A model generated the notes under the pieces. The model did no database searches and was not told where the DNA came from. It worked only from the letters and a program-made list of their open reading frames with translations. The position numbers and the translations under genes are program-made. A DNA stretch of 16,531 nucleotides from an uncultured bacterium (GTDB lineage: Bacteria > Desulfobacterota > Desulfovibrionia > Desulfovibrionales > Desulfovibrionaceae). The stretch's first letter is position 1. The number at the start of each line of letters is the position of its first letter. Below are positions 1 to 6,052 of this stretch, piece after piece. The DNA lies in the NCBI GenBank assembly GCA_905214305.1, contig CAJMLK010000064.1:1-16531 (forward strand), written 5' to 3'.

Positions 1-55
1 AGCGGGTGGTTTTCTGTTTCGCGCGCTGGCGCGCTCAACTGGCTAAAGCCACAAT
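1..55. repeat. Left copy of a 55-bp terminal inverted repeat
   Basis: These 55 bases are the exact reverse complement of 16477-16531; the next base differs (c here, g on the other side). The unit contains two small dyads: GCGCGC-TG-GCGCGC and TGGCT-AA-AGCCA. The right copy is joined to an additional 12-bp stem hairpin that is absent here, so the two copies have different flanks. The unit resembles the compound intergenic repeat at 10243-10382. An exact 55-bp overlap confined to both ends of a sequence is also what a k=55 de Bruijn assembler produces when a contig stops at a dispersed repeat, so the true repeat may be longer. Confidence 0.9.
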
Positions 56-76
56 CAAAAACTCTGCGAGGTTCCC

Positions 77-298
77 ATGTCTTTTCCATCCTTTCTTTCC
101 CATCGTCTTGCCCTTGTTCAGGAACAGCAGCTTGAGCTGGCCGTGCTTGCAGAACACGTTAAGCGCGGCTCTGGTCATGTGCGCCACCTTGCTCTGGAGT
201 GCCTTGCCTATCGGCAGGCAGAACTTGCGGCCGATCTGGCCAAGGTGGCACAGTTGGCGGCCCCGCGCGCAGCCTTGCGCAAAGGGGTGGCTGCATGA
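77..298 (+). CDS. Small protein of unknown function (73 aa)
   Basis: I do not recognise this protein. It starts at an ATG preceded by GAGG with a five-base spacer, a good ribosome binding site. The product is mostly predicted helix, rich in Ala, Leu, Glu, Arg and His, with the pattern LALVQEQQLELAVLAEHV early and a basic end (RAALRKG). It has no signal peptide, membrane segment or cysteine motif. Its stop codon overlaps the start of the next small gene in an ATGA junction, which suggests the two are translationally coupled. Together with the terminator and the tRNA downstream, the pair looks like accessory genes at the edge of an integrated element, but that is inference. It could be a chance ORF, though the RBS and the overlap argue against this. 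Confidence 0.55.
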   Translation: MSFPSFLSHRLALVQEQQLELAVLAEHVKRGSGHVRHLALECLAYRQAELAADLAKVAQLAAPRAALRKGVAA

Positions 299-513
299 AC
301 AGTGCAAACATCCAGACCATACGCTTTGACACGCCTAATCCGCCGCGCCGTTGGGAAACTACTCGTGGCCCCCTTGGCGTGGGCGGCGCTTATTGTGGTT
401 GTATGCCGCAGGTTGTTACGGGCTCTTATCATTTGAATATGATGAGCTACTCAAATTTCCGGACATCCGAAAGATGCACCCGGTATCCCAAGCCGAAGAC
501 TGCGTGCCAATAG
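295..513 (+). CDS. Small protein of unknown function (72 aa)
   Basis: The start is placed at the ATG at 295, overlapping the stop of the preceding gene by four bases (ATGA); a longer reading upstream in this frame would run over that gene. The sequence AAGGGGTGG lies eight or so bases upstream. The protein is small, polar and basic towards its end (RCTRYPKPKTACQ), with three cysteines, two of them as CGC in the middle. No family is recognised. It ends seven bases before a strong factor-independent terminator, which supports the idea that 77-513 is a short real transcription unit rather than two chance ORFs. Confidence 0.5.
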   Translation: MNSANIQTIRFDTPNPPRRWETTRGPLGVGGAYCGCMPQVVTGSYHLNMMSYSNFRTSERCTRYPKPKTACQ

Positions 514-519
514 CGACAC

Positions 520-548
520 AAAAAGCGGGGCGAAAACCCCGCTTTTTT
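520..548 (+). terminator. Factor-independent terminator after the small gene pair
   Basis: An A-rich flank leads into the stem AAAAGCGGGG (521-530), a six-base loop, and CCCCGCTTTT (537-546), with the T tract running to 548. The GC core plus the six-T tract is a textbook terminator for the plus-strand pair ending at 513. Confidence 0.85.
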
Positions 549-560
549 ATGCGCTCGCGT

Positions 561-632
561 GTGCCAACAAGCGCGCAAATCAGTGCCAACAAGCGCGCCC
601 GCTTATACTTTGTGTATCCTTGCGTGTATCCT
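561..632. repeat. Two sets of short direct repeats beside tRNA-Pro
   Basis: GTGCCAACAAGCGCGC occurs at 561-576 and again at 583-598, a 22-base spacing. Immediately after, GTGTATCCT occurs at 612-620 and 624-632, a 12-base spacing. No convincing gene covers them. Direct repeats of this kind next to the 3' end of a tRNA gene are typical of tyrosine-integrase arm-binding sites, but no integrase is present in the window, so that role is only a suggestion. Confidence 0.6.
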
Positions 633-639
633 AACGCAA

Positions 640-670
640 AAAGGGTTATGGAAATTTTCCATAACCCTTT
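640..670 (-). terminator. Terminator of tRNA-Pro
   Basis: A perfect 15-bp dyad (640-654 against 656-670, core AAAGGGTTATGG) is centred on one base. Read on the minus strand the stem ends CCCTTTTTGCG, giving a T run, eight bases after the CCA end of the tRNA. It therefore fits the terminator of the minus-strand tRNA-Pro transcript. Confidence 0.8.
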
Positions 671-678
671 GTAATATT

Positions 679-755
679 TGGTCGGAGCGAAAGGATTCGA
701 ACCTTCGACCCCCTGCTCCCAAAGCAGGTGCGCTACCAAGCTGCGCCACGCTCCG
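679..755 (-). tRNA. tRNA-Pro (anticodon UGG)
   Basis: Read on the minus strand the sequence folds as a full cloverleaf: acceptor CGGAGCG pairing with CGCTCCG, D arm GCGC...GCGC, anticodon stem CCTGC/GCAGG with loop TTTGGGA, and T arm GAAGG-TTCGAAT-CCTTT. The anticodon is TGG, which reads proline codons. Discriminator A is at 682 and CCA is encoded at 681-679. Length is 77 bases including CCA. A hairpin terminator follows directly. Confidence 0.95.
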
Positions 756-1144
756 CAGGAATGCGCCGTGGCAAATATCGGCGCATGATCGTTGGTCCGA
801 GGGGAGCAGGCAGTGCTGCCCGCGCATCGGGCCGGACTGGTTCCGGCGTACCCGCGATCTTTGTAAAAAAATGCCCTTTCCAAAAAACAGGTTTTGCACA
901 GGGGCACTGCGCTGACGGTTTAACCATTTTGCTGTGGCCCATGTCAAGCCCTGCCATTGCGTGTCCGGGGGCTTACGGGGGCAGGCCGGGGTTGTGCAGC
1001 CCGTATGCCGTGGCCTGCTGGAGCCTTTTCATTTTGAAGCTGCTCAGGCGGCGAAGAAAGTTTATTGAGGGTAAAGCACAGCGCGAAAAGCAGAAACGTC
1101 CGTGAGGCGCTGGCCTCGCGGACGTTTCCCAAAAAAGAAATTTG
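756..1144. other. Non-coding spacer between tRNA-Pro and tRNA-His
   Basis: I see no convincing gene here; the ORFs that cross it read through the tRNA genes. It contains a small hairpin (831-836 against 842-847, GCCGGA/TCCGGC) and, on the minus strand, a sigma70-like box pair: TTGACA (942-947) and TTAAAC (918-923) with an 18-base spacer. That promoter would fire towards tRNA-Pro, with about 160 bases of leader, and could serve the tRNA or a small RNA; this is speculative. The long hairpin at 1093-1128 is listed separately. Confidence 0.5.
1093..1128 (-). terminator. Long hairpin downstream of tRNA-His, probable terminator
   Basis: GAAACGTCCGTGAGG (1093-1107) pairs with 1114-1128 over 15 positions with one G-T wobble and a six-base loop. 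On the minus strand it lies 16 bases past the CCA of tRNA-His and is followed by CTGCTTTTCGC, a short T run. It is probably the tRNA-His terminator; the weak T tract leaves room for an RNA-processing role. Confidence 0.55.
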
Positions 1145-1221
1145 TGGGGCGAAAGATGGGACTTGAACCCACGGCCACCTGGGCCACAACCAGGTGCTCT
1201 ACCTACTGAGCTACTTCCGCC
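1145..1221 (-). tRNA. tRNA-His (anticodon GUG)
   Basis: On the minus strand the acceptor begins with the extra G(-1) that marks tRNA-His and pairs with C73, giving an eight-pair acceptor stem (GGCGGAAG with CTTTCGCC, one G-T). The D arm is GCTC...GAGC, the anticodon stem CCTGG/CCAGG with loop TTGTGGC (anticodon GTG), and the T arm GTGGG-TTCAAGT-CCCAT. CCA is encoded at 1147-1145. The G(-1) is the identity element for histidyl-tRNA synthetase. Confidence 0.96.
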
Positions 1222-1232
1222 ACAGAAAAATC

Positions 1233-1261
1233 CTTATAGACAGGATAAATCATTTTGGCAA
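1233..1261 (-). promoter_or_regulatory. Probable sigma70 promoter of tRNA-His
   Basis: On the minus strand TTGCCA (1261-1256) and TATAAG (1238-1233) are separated by exactly 17 bases and sit 11 bases upstream of the mature tRNA 5' end. Both boxes are near consensus and the position is right for a stable-RNA promoter. Confidence 0.6.
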
Positions 1262-1486
1262 GCTTTTTTTGCATTGCCGCAGCTCTGGATTTTATCTAGA
1301 AAAAAAACTACACTGCGCCAACCGTTGCGGGGGCGGCCTGCGGCCATCTTTTCGACCGCTGCTGCGGCAGGTCTGCCATCCCGCCCGCCACCTGCGCCAG
1401 GCTGCTTTTCTCCCGTCTTGGGTTGGCCCGGTGACCGGGCCGGATTTTCGCGGCCACACGCATAAAAAATATTCCGGGGATATATA

Positions 1487-2740
1487 ATGGATAAATTGGT
1501 CATTGAAGGCGGCGTGCCGCTTACGGGCAGTATTGAAGTAAGTGGCTCCAAAAATGCGGCCCTGCCGATTCTTTTTGCCGCCATCCTGCCCGAACAGCCG
1601 GTTACCATTACCAATGTTCCTGACCTTCGCGATATTCACACCACCCTCAATCTGCTCAGGGTACTTGGTTGCGACTGCGAGTACGAAAACGGGCAGGTGC
1701 GCATTGTTCCGGGCAGCCTGTTGCCCGAAGCCCCGTACGATCTTGTGCGCACCATGAGGGCATCGGTGCTCTGTCTGGGACCGCTGCTTGCCCGCATAGG
1801 TCAGGCCCGTGTGGCGCTGCCCGGCGGCTGCGCCATTGGCGCGCGCCCCGTAGACCAGCATCTGAAAGGGCTGGAGCAGATGGGCGCGAGCTTCCAGCTG
1901 GAAGAGGGGTACATTATCGGCCGTTGCCGCAAGCTCACGGGGGCGCGCATCACGTTTGACATGCCCACGGTGGGCGGTACGGAAAACCTGCTCATGGCGG
2001 CAGTGCTGGCCGAGGGCAAGACCGTGCTGGAAAACGTGGCCCTTGAGCCTGAAGTGGTTGATCTGGCGAACTTCTTGTGTGCCTGCGGCGCCAAGATAAG
2101 CGGGCAGGGCACGTCGTGCATACGGGTTGAGGGCGTTACCTCCCTGCATCAGGCCACCTACCCCGTCATGCCGGACCGCATTGAAGCCGGAACATTTCTG
2201 GCGGCGGCGGGCATTACGGGCGGCGAGCTTCTTTTGCACAACTGCCCTTATGACGAGCTTGAGTCCGTGATTCTCAAGCTGCGCAGCATGGGTATGGAAA
2301 TTACGCAGCAGGGCAGCGGCGTTCTGGCACGCTGCTGCGCGGCTCCCCTGCGCGGCACGGACGTGAAAACCCAGCCGTATCCCGGCTTTCCCACCGATAT
2401 GCAGGCCCAGATCATGGCGCTCATGTGTCTGGCGCAGGGCGCCAGCGTGGTGGAAGAAAGCATTTTTGAGAACCGTTTCATGCATGTTCTTGAGCTGATG
2501 CGCATGGGCGCGCAGATCAAGGTATCGGGCCATACGGCCATGGTGCGCGGCGTGCAGAAGCTCACGGGCGCGCCTGTCATGGCCTCAGACCTGCGCGCCA
2601 GCGCCTCGCTGGTTCTGGCGGGCCTTGCTGCCCACGGAGTCACAGAGGTGCGGCGCATCTACCATCTGGACAGGGGCTACGAGCATATCGAGCACAAGCT
2701 TAACGCCGTGGGCGCACGCATACGGCGGGAAAAGCAGTAA
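1487..2740 (+). CDS. murA: UDP-N-acetylglucosamine 1-carboxyvinyltransferase (MurA)
   Basis: Transfers enolpyruvate from phosphoenolpyruvate to UDP-GlcNAc, the first committed cytoplasmic step of peptidoglycan synthesis. The 417-residue length is normal for the family. The substrate-binding K22-N23 lies in SGSKNAALPI, and the catalytic-loop cysteine is C115 in LPGGCAIGARPVDQH, so the enzyme should be of the fosfomycin-sensitive Cys type. The general base is D304 in FPTDMQAQ, and the late arginine is R396 in YHLDRGYEH. All key residues are present. The start follows a weak CCGGGGA box; no better start is seen. It is followed after 17 bases by a BON-domain lipoprotein gene on the same strand, so the two probably form an operon. 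The 265 bases upstream contain no gene and must carry its promoter, back to back with that of tRNA-His. Confidence 0.97.
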   Translation: MDKLVIEGGVPLTGSIEVSGSKNAALPILFAAILPEQPVTITNVPDLRDIHTTLNLLRVLGCDCEYENGQVRIVPGSLLPEAPYDLVRTMRASVLCLGPLLARIGQARVALPGGCAIGARPVDQHLKGLEQMGASFQLEEGYIIGRCRKLTGARITFDMPTVGGTENLLMAAVLAEGKTVLENVALEPEVVDLANFLCACGAKISGQGTSCIRVEGVTSLHQATYPVMPDRIEAGTFLAAAGITGGELLLHNCPYDELESVILKLRSMGMEITQQGSGVLARCCAAPLRGTDVKTQPYPGFPTDMQAQIMALMCLAQGASVVEESIFENRFMHVLELMRMGAQIKVSGHTAMVRGVQKLTGAPVMASDLRASASLVLAGLAAHGVTEVRRIYHLDRGYEHIEHKLNAVGARIRREKQ

Positions 2741-2757
2741 ACAGCCAAGGAGAAGCC

Positions 2758-3498
2758 ATGCAACGCCTGGCGCTTATTTTGCTTTTGTTCATGCTGGCCG
2801 GTCTTAACGGCTGCGCTTATGGCGGTTACGGCCTGTATGACGACCAGCGCCTTGTGGATACCATTTCCAATGACAAGGGACTGGCGACCAAGATCAAGAC
2901 AGCTCTTATGAATGAGAGCTTTACCGGCGGCTGGTCCGTGGCGGTATACAGTTTTTATAACCATGTCTTTCTGGTGGGCGAGGTTCCGCCGGACATGCAG
3001 GGCAAGGCCCTGACCATTGCCCGCCGGTATAACCCGCTTTCGGTCACGCCGCACTGGTTTACCCCGGGCAGGAGCGATACCAGCAATATTGTGCTGGCAG
3101 CGAAGCTGCGCAAAGACCTTATCGGAACCAAGGGGCTTTCATCCACCCGCATTGATACGGAAGTGAACGCGGGCAGGGTGGTACTGCTGGGTGTTGTCAA
3201 GGATGACGCTGAAAAGCAGCTTGCCATTCAGGCGGCGCGGGCTGTGCCGGGGGTAACGTCGGTAACGAGCTACCTTATGCTGCCGCAAAAGGCCGGACAG
3301 CTTGGCGCGGGCGCATCCGAACAGCATGACGGCATGGGCCCGGCTGACGGCGGCTTTGTGCCTGATAATGCTTCGGGCGGCGCTTCGGGTAGTGCTTCGG
3401 GCGGTTCGGGCAGTTCGGGCGGGCTTAATACCTCCCCGGCGGCTTCAGGTGGATCATCGGGTGCTTCCGGCAATCTGGAAAGCCGCGACCTGCCCTGA
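2758..3498 (+). CDS. BON-domain lipoprotein (OsmY/YraP/DolP-like)
   Basis: A 246-residue envelope protein. It begins with a lipoprotein signal peptide: hydrophobic stretch to residue 15, then the lipobox L16-N-G-C19. The residue after the lipid-modified Cys is Ala, not Asp, which favours the outer membrane if Lol sorting applies. Two BON modules follow, roughly residues 40-100 (LATKIKTALM...VFLVGEV) and 112-176 (VLAAKLRKDL...VVLLGVVKDD...GVTSV), each with the family's VxLxGxV strand. BON domains bind phospholipid and support envelope integrity. Residues 185-246 form a Gly/Ser/Ala-rich disordered tail encoded by repeated GGCGG/TTCGGG-type DNA. A strong AAGGAG site sits seven bases before the ATG. 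It is 17 bases after murA, so co-transcription is likely. The exact cellular role cannot be read from sequence. Confidence 0.88.
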   Translation: MQRLALILLLFMLAGLNGCAYGGYGLYDDQRLVDTISNDKGLATKIKTALMNESFTGGWSVAVYSFYNHVFLVGEVPPDMQGKALTIARRYNPLSVTPHWFTPGRSDTSNIVLAAKLRKDLIGTKGLSSTRIDTEVNAGRVVLLGVVKDDAEKQLAIQAARAVPGVTSVTSYLMLPQKAGQLGAGASEQHDGMGPADGGFVPDNASGGASGSASGGSGSSGGLNTSPAASGGSSGASGNLESRDLP

Positions 3499-3920
3499 CG
3501 CAGACAGCCAGAGCCGTTCCAATGGAGTGAGTTGACTGCTCTCTGCAGGGATTTTCAGAAAGTCCCTGCCGCGAAATGCGATCAGGCGGGCTTTCGCCTG
3601 CCGTAAATGAGCATTTCAAGCGCTTTAGCCGCCCGGAGCGTGACGTTTTGAATGCTCCGGGGGGTGCGTCAAGCTGCCTCTCGCATCGGGGGAATGGTGC
3701 TCACGGATTCGAGAGCACCGGCTTTGGCGAGTTTTTTCATGTAATGCAGCAGGGGCCGCACGGCGCACGATTCTGGCGCGGGCGGCCCCTGCTGCATTTG
3801 AAATATTGCCGAAAAAACGGTGGCAGCCACTGCCGGTTTGGGCCGTCTTTCTGGCCGAGTATCATCTTGTGGCTCAAGGGCCGTCGTTCTGCCTGCCGGA
3901 AACAGCGGTGGCGCGCCGCT
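3499..3920. other. Non-coding convergent region with five inverted repeats
   Basis: This lies between the 3' ends of two converging operons and holds no convincing gene. Five dyads follow one another: 3545-3551/3563-3569 (GCAGGGA), 3583-3588/3595-3600 (CAGGCG), 3633-3639/3654-3660 (CCGGAGC), 3696-3702/3713-3719 (GGTGCTC), and the long one at 3744-3797 listed separately. None is followed by a clear T tract on either strand, so no single one is an obvious intrinsic terminator. Confidence 0.6.
3744..3797. repeat. 16-bp perfect inverted repeat
   Basis: ATGCAGCAGGGGCCGC (3744-3759) is repeated exactly as its reverse complement at 3782-3797, around a 22-base loop that itself carries a GCGC/GCGC pair. 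There is no flanking T tract. It may stabilise mRNA 3' ends, act as a bidirectional transcription barrier, or be a dispersed repeat. Confidence 0.8.
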
Positions 3921-4424
3921 TCAGGATTTTTTGCGACCCAGAGCCAGTCCCATGCGGCGTATGCCTTCCTGCGGTTCGGCAGGCAGCATTTCCCAGTTGG
4001 CCTCTTTGTGACGCAAAAGCGCGGCAATAACGTCCAGAGCTTCTTCAACGCTGTCCGTCCAGTGGCTTGCGGCCCCGTGCAGCATGAGACCGGGGCCTTC
4101 CAGCGGCCCGCATATGCCAAGCACCGGCACTCCGGCCCCGGCGGCCAGCCCCACTTCCACCCCCGCATCCTGCCCGGACGCTCCGTAGTAGATGACCATG
4201 TCTGCCTCAAGGCAGGCGTTGCGGCAAAAGGCGTAAACCTGTCCGCCGTCGCGGTCGGTGTCCATCCAGATGCGGCGTTCTGCCGGGGTCAGGCCGGGGG
4301 GCGGCACGGCTTTTTCCGTCCAGTCCAGAATGCGGCAGCCCATGCCGCGCAGTTCGCGGCCCAGAAGGCGCACGCCGTGTTTGTGCTTGAAAGAGCCGGC
4401 CACATAGATGCTGAATGCCGCCAT
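3921..4424 (-). CDS. Nucleoside 2-deoxyribosyltransferase-like protein
   Basis: A 167-residue protein of the nucleoside 2-deoxyribosyltransferase-like fold. It opens with the nucleotide-binding strand SIYVAGSF (residues 5-12), has an acidic segment MDTDRDGG (54-61), a second strand ADMVIYYGA (74-82), and the diagnostic GQDAGVEVGLAAGAGVPVLG (84-103) in which E90 would be the nucleophilic glutamate. The Asp-to-Glu spacing appears shorter than in classical transferases, so the activity may be N-glycoside hydrolysis or something else on a nucleotide substrate; the substrate is not predictable. The ATG follows AAGGA with a six-base gap. It lies 101 bases downstream of cobO on the same strand and is probably the last gene of that operon. 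A role in salvage of nucleoside by-products is inference only. Confidence 0.72.
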   Translation of the reverse strand: MAAFSIYVAGSFKHKHGVRLLGRELRGMGCRILDWTEKAVPPPGLTPAERRIWMDTDRDGGQVYAFCRNACLEADMVIYYGASGQDAGVEVGLAAGAGVPVLGICGPLEGPGLMLHGAASHWTDSVEEALDVIAALLRHKEANWEMLPAEPQEGIRRMGLALGRKKS

Positions 4425-4525
4425 GAACAGTCCTTACGGGTTTTGCAGGTTTTTGCAGTTTGCATGCAAGACGGATGCAGGGCACGCCTTGCCGCGTGGA
4501 GGAGAAATGCCCCCTTGCGGCGGCC

Positions 4526-5029
4526 TCAGTATTCGATGCCGGGCGCGGCCTTGATGCCCTCGCGCCAGGGGTGCTTGATTTCGGTCATGGAGGTCACAAG
4601 GTCTGCCGCGTCCACCAGCCAGTCCGGCGCATTGCGGCCCGAGAGCACAAGGTGCGTATCTTGCTGCCGCGCCAGAGCCATGAGCTCTTCAATTTCTTCG
4701 CGCAAAAGAATGCCCGCGCCAAAGGCGTAAAGGCTTTCGTCCAGCACAAGCATGTCGGCCGCGGGCATCTGCTGCCGCGCCCATTCAAGCACGCGCAGGG
4801 CTGCCTCGCGGTGGGCGGGGCGGTCTTCTTCACGCCGCAGAAAGCCGCAGCCCCCGGCCAGAAAGCGTTGCCCAAGCCACTGGGCAAGCATGGTCTGTTC
4901 GCCTGCCTGTCCATCGCGCTTCATGAACTGGCCAAAAGCCACGGTCATGCCCTGTCCCAGGGCGCGCACGGCCTGTCCGGTGCAGGCACTTGTTTTTCCT
5001 TTGCCGTTGCCTGTGTACACAAGAATCAT
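4526..5029 (-). CDS. cobO: Corrinoid (cob(I)alamin) adenosyltransferase, CobO/BtuR type
   Basis: Transfers the 5'-deoxyadenosyl group of ATP to reduced corrinoids, giving adenosylcobamides. The P-loop GNGKGKTS is at residues 7-14; later family blocks are MLVLDESLYA, HLVLSGRNAP, ADLVTSMTEIKHPW and the C-terminal APGIEY. The start is chosen at the ATG at 5029 (167 aa). A longer reading from 5071 would add 14 residues without family similarity and overlap amrS by 43 bases. At 5029 the start overlaps the amrS stop in a TGATG junction with GGAG just upstream, indicating translational coupling. The length is near the usual 170-200. It is part of a minus-strand operon: repeat protein, amrS, cobO, then a deoxyribosyltransferase-like gene. 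No cobalamin riboswitch is evident in the window. Confidence 0.93.
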   Translation of the reverse strand: MILVYTGNGKGKTSACTGQAVRALGQGMTVAFGQFMKRDGQAGEQTMLAQWLGQRFLAGGCGFLRREEDRPAHREAALRVLEWARQQMPAADMLVLDESLYAFGAGILLREEIEELMALARQQDTHLVLSGRNAPDWLVDAADLVTSMTEIKHPWREGIKAAPGIEY

Positions 5030-6051
5030 CAGCTCCACACTCCTGCCAGGGCCGTATGGCATGAAGGGCACGCGCCGGGCGCGTCCGCCTGCATGAGCGA
5101 CCGTATATTGTAGCCCCGGCGCTCAATAACCAGATTTCCGCACCGGGGGCAAAAGGTATTGCTGCCCAGAGCGCTTTGCACATTACCAATATAGACAAAA
5201 TGCAGGCCTTCCTCGCGGCCGATAGCCCATGCCTCTTCAAGCTTTGCCAGCGGAGTGGAGGGATGGTCGGCCATGCGGTGCGCGCCGTGAAAGGCTGAGA
5301 GATGCCATGGCGTGTCGGCCCCCAGTTCCTGCCGGATGAAGGACGCGGCGGCCCTGAGCTCGTCGCGGCTGTCGTTGACCCCGGGAATGACAAGGGTCGT
5401 TACCTCAAGCCACCAGCCCATTTCCTTGATGGTCTTGAGGTTGTCGAGCACGGGCTGTAGCCGCGCTCCGCAGTATTGCCGGTAAAAGCTGTCGCTGAAC
5501 GCCTTGAGGTCAACATTTGCGGCCTGAATGCTCCGGCTCAGAACCGCCAGACAGTCCGCCGACATGTAGCCGTTGGTGACCAGCAGGCTGCGCATGTCCC
5601 GAGCAGCGGCAAGCGATGCGGTTTCGTAAACCAGTTCAAAAAAAACCGTAGGCTCATTATAGGTAAAAGCCATGCTGCGGGCGCGGTTTTCCTGTGCCAG
5701 CACCACCAGATCTTCGGGCGCGGCGCGCCTGCCGGGAACAACGCCATTGGCGGGTATGTGGGCAATGTCACTGTTCTGGCAGAATTTGCAGGCAAAGTTG
5801 CAGCCCGCGCTGCCTACGGAAAAGGTGCGGCTGCCGGGCAAAAAGTGGTAGAGCGGCTTTTTTTCCACCGGATCAAGGTTGACGGCGGTGACCACATCGC
5901 GCACCACCGAGACGAGTTCTCCGTTGACGTTGGCCCGCACGCCGCACAGGCCCTTGGCTCCTTTTTTCAGGCGGCAGGCGTGCGCGCACAAAAGGCACAG
6001 CACGCTGCCCTGATCCTGACCTTGCAGTGGCTGCCAGAGTTGTGTCTGCAT
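5029..6051 (-). CDS. amrS: AmmeMemoRadiSam-type radical SAM protein (AmrS)
   Basis: A 340-residue radical SAM enzyme of the AmrS (pyruvate-formate-lyase-activase-like) family, whose substrate is not established. The N-terminus has a cysteine-rich block C19, C22, C26, C36 in CLLCAHACRLKKGAKGLCGV. The radical SAM cluster motif is C84-x3-C88-x2-C91 (CNFACKFC), followed by AFTYNEPTVFFE and LLVTNGY. WHLSAFHGAHRM occurs near residue 250, and the C-terminus has two CxxC pairs, 301/304 and 328/331, suggesting an extra metal site. The start at 6051 lies one base after the upstream gene's stop, with GGAGGGG before it; the reading frame stays open upstream inside that gene but this is not coding. Its stop overlaps the cobO start. 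The usual AMMECR1 and MEMO partners are not in the window. Confidence 0.93.
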   Translation of the reverse strand: MQTQLWQPLQGQDQGSVLCLLCAHACRLKKGAKGLCGVRANVNGELVSVVRDVVTAVNLDPVEKKPLYHFLPGSRTFSVGSAGCNFACKFCQNSDIAHIPANGVVPGRRAAPEDLVVLAQENRARSMAFTYNEPTVFFELVYETASLAAARDMRSLLVTNGYMSADCLAVLSRSIQAANVDLKAFSDSFYRQYCGARLQPVLDNLKTIKEMGWWLEVTTLVIPGVNDSRDELRAAASFIRQELGADTPWHLSAFHGAHRMADHPSTPLAKLEEAWAIGREEGLHFVYIGNVQSALGSNTFCPRCGNLVIERRGYNIRSLMQADAPGACPSCHTALAGVWS

Positions 6052-6052
6052 A

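Noticed and set aside
416..907. 163-codon minus-strand ORF over tRNA-Pro
   Set aside because: It reads straight through the tRNA and its terminator.
1292..2533. 413-codon minus-strand ORF opposite murA
   Set aside because: It is antisense to an intact murA with all catalytic residues; its Ala/His/Arg-rich translation is typical of the reverse strand of a GC-rich gene.
3576..4730. 384-codon plus-strand ORF
   Set aside because: It runs through an inverted-repeat region and then antisense over the deoxyribosyltransferase-like gene and cobO; its translation is His/Arg/Gly-rich and matches nothing.
5030..5130. Cobalamin riboswitch ahead of cobO
   Set aside because: cobO begins inside the end of amrS, leaving no leader; no B12-box-like sequence was recognised there or upstream of the operon.
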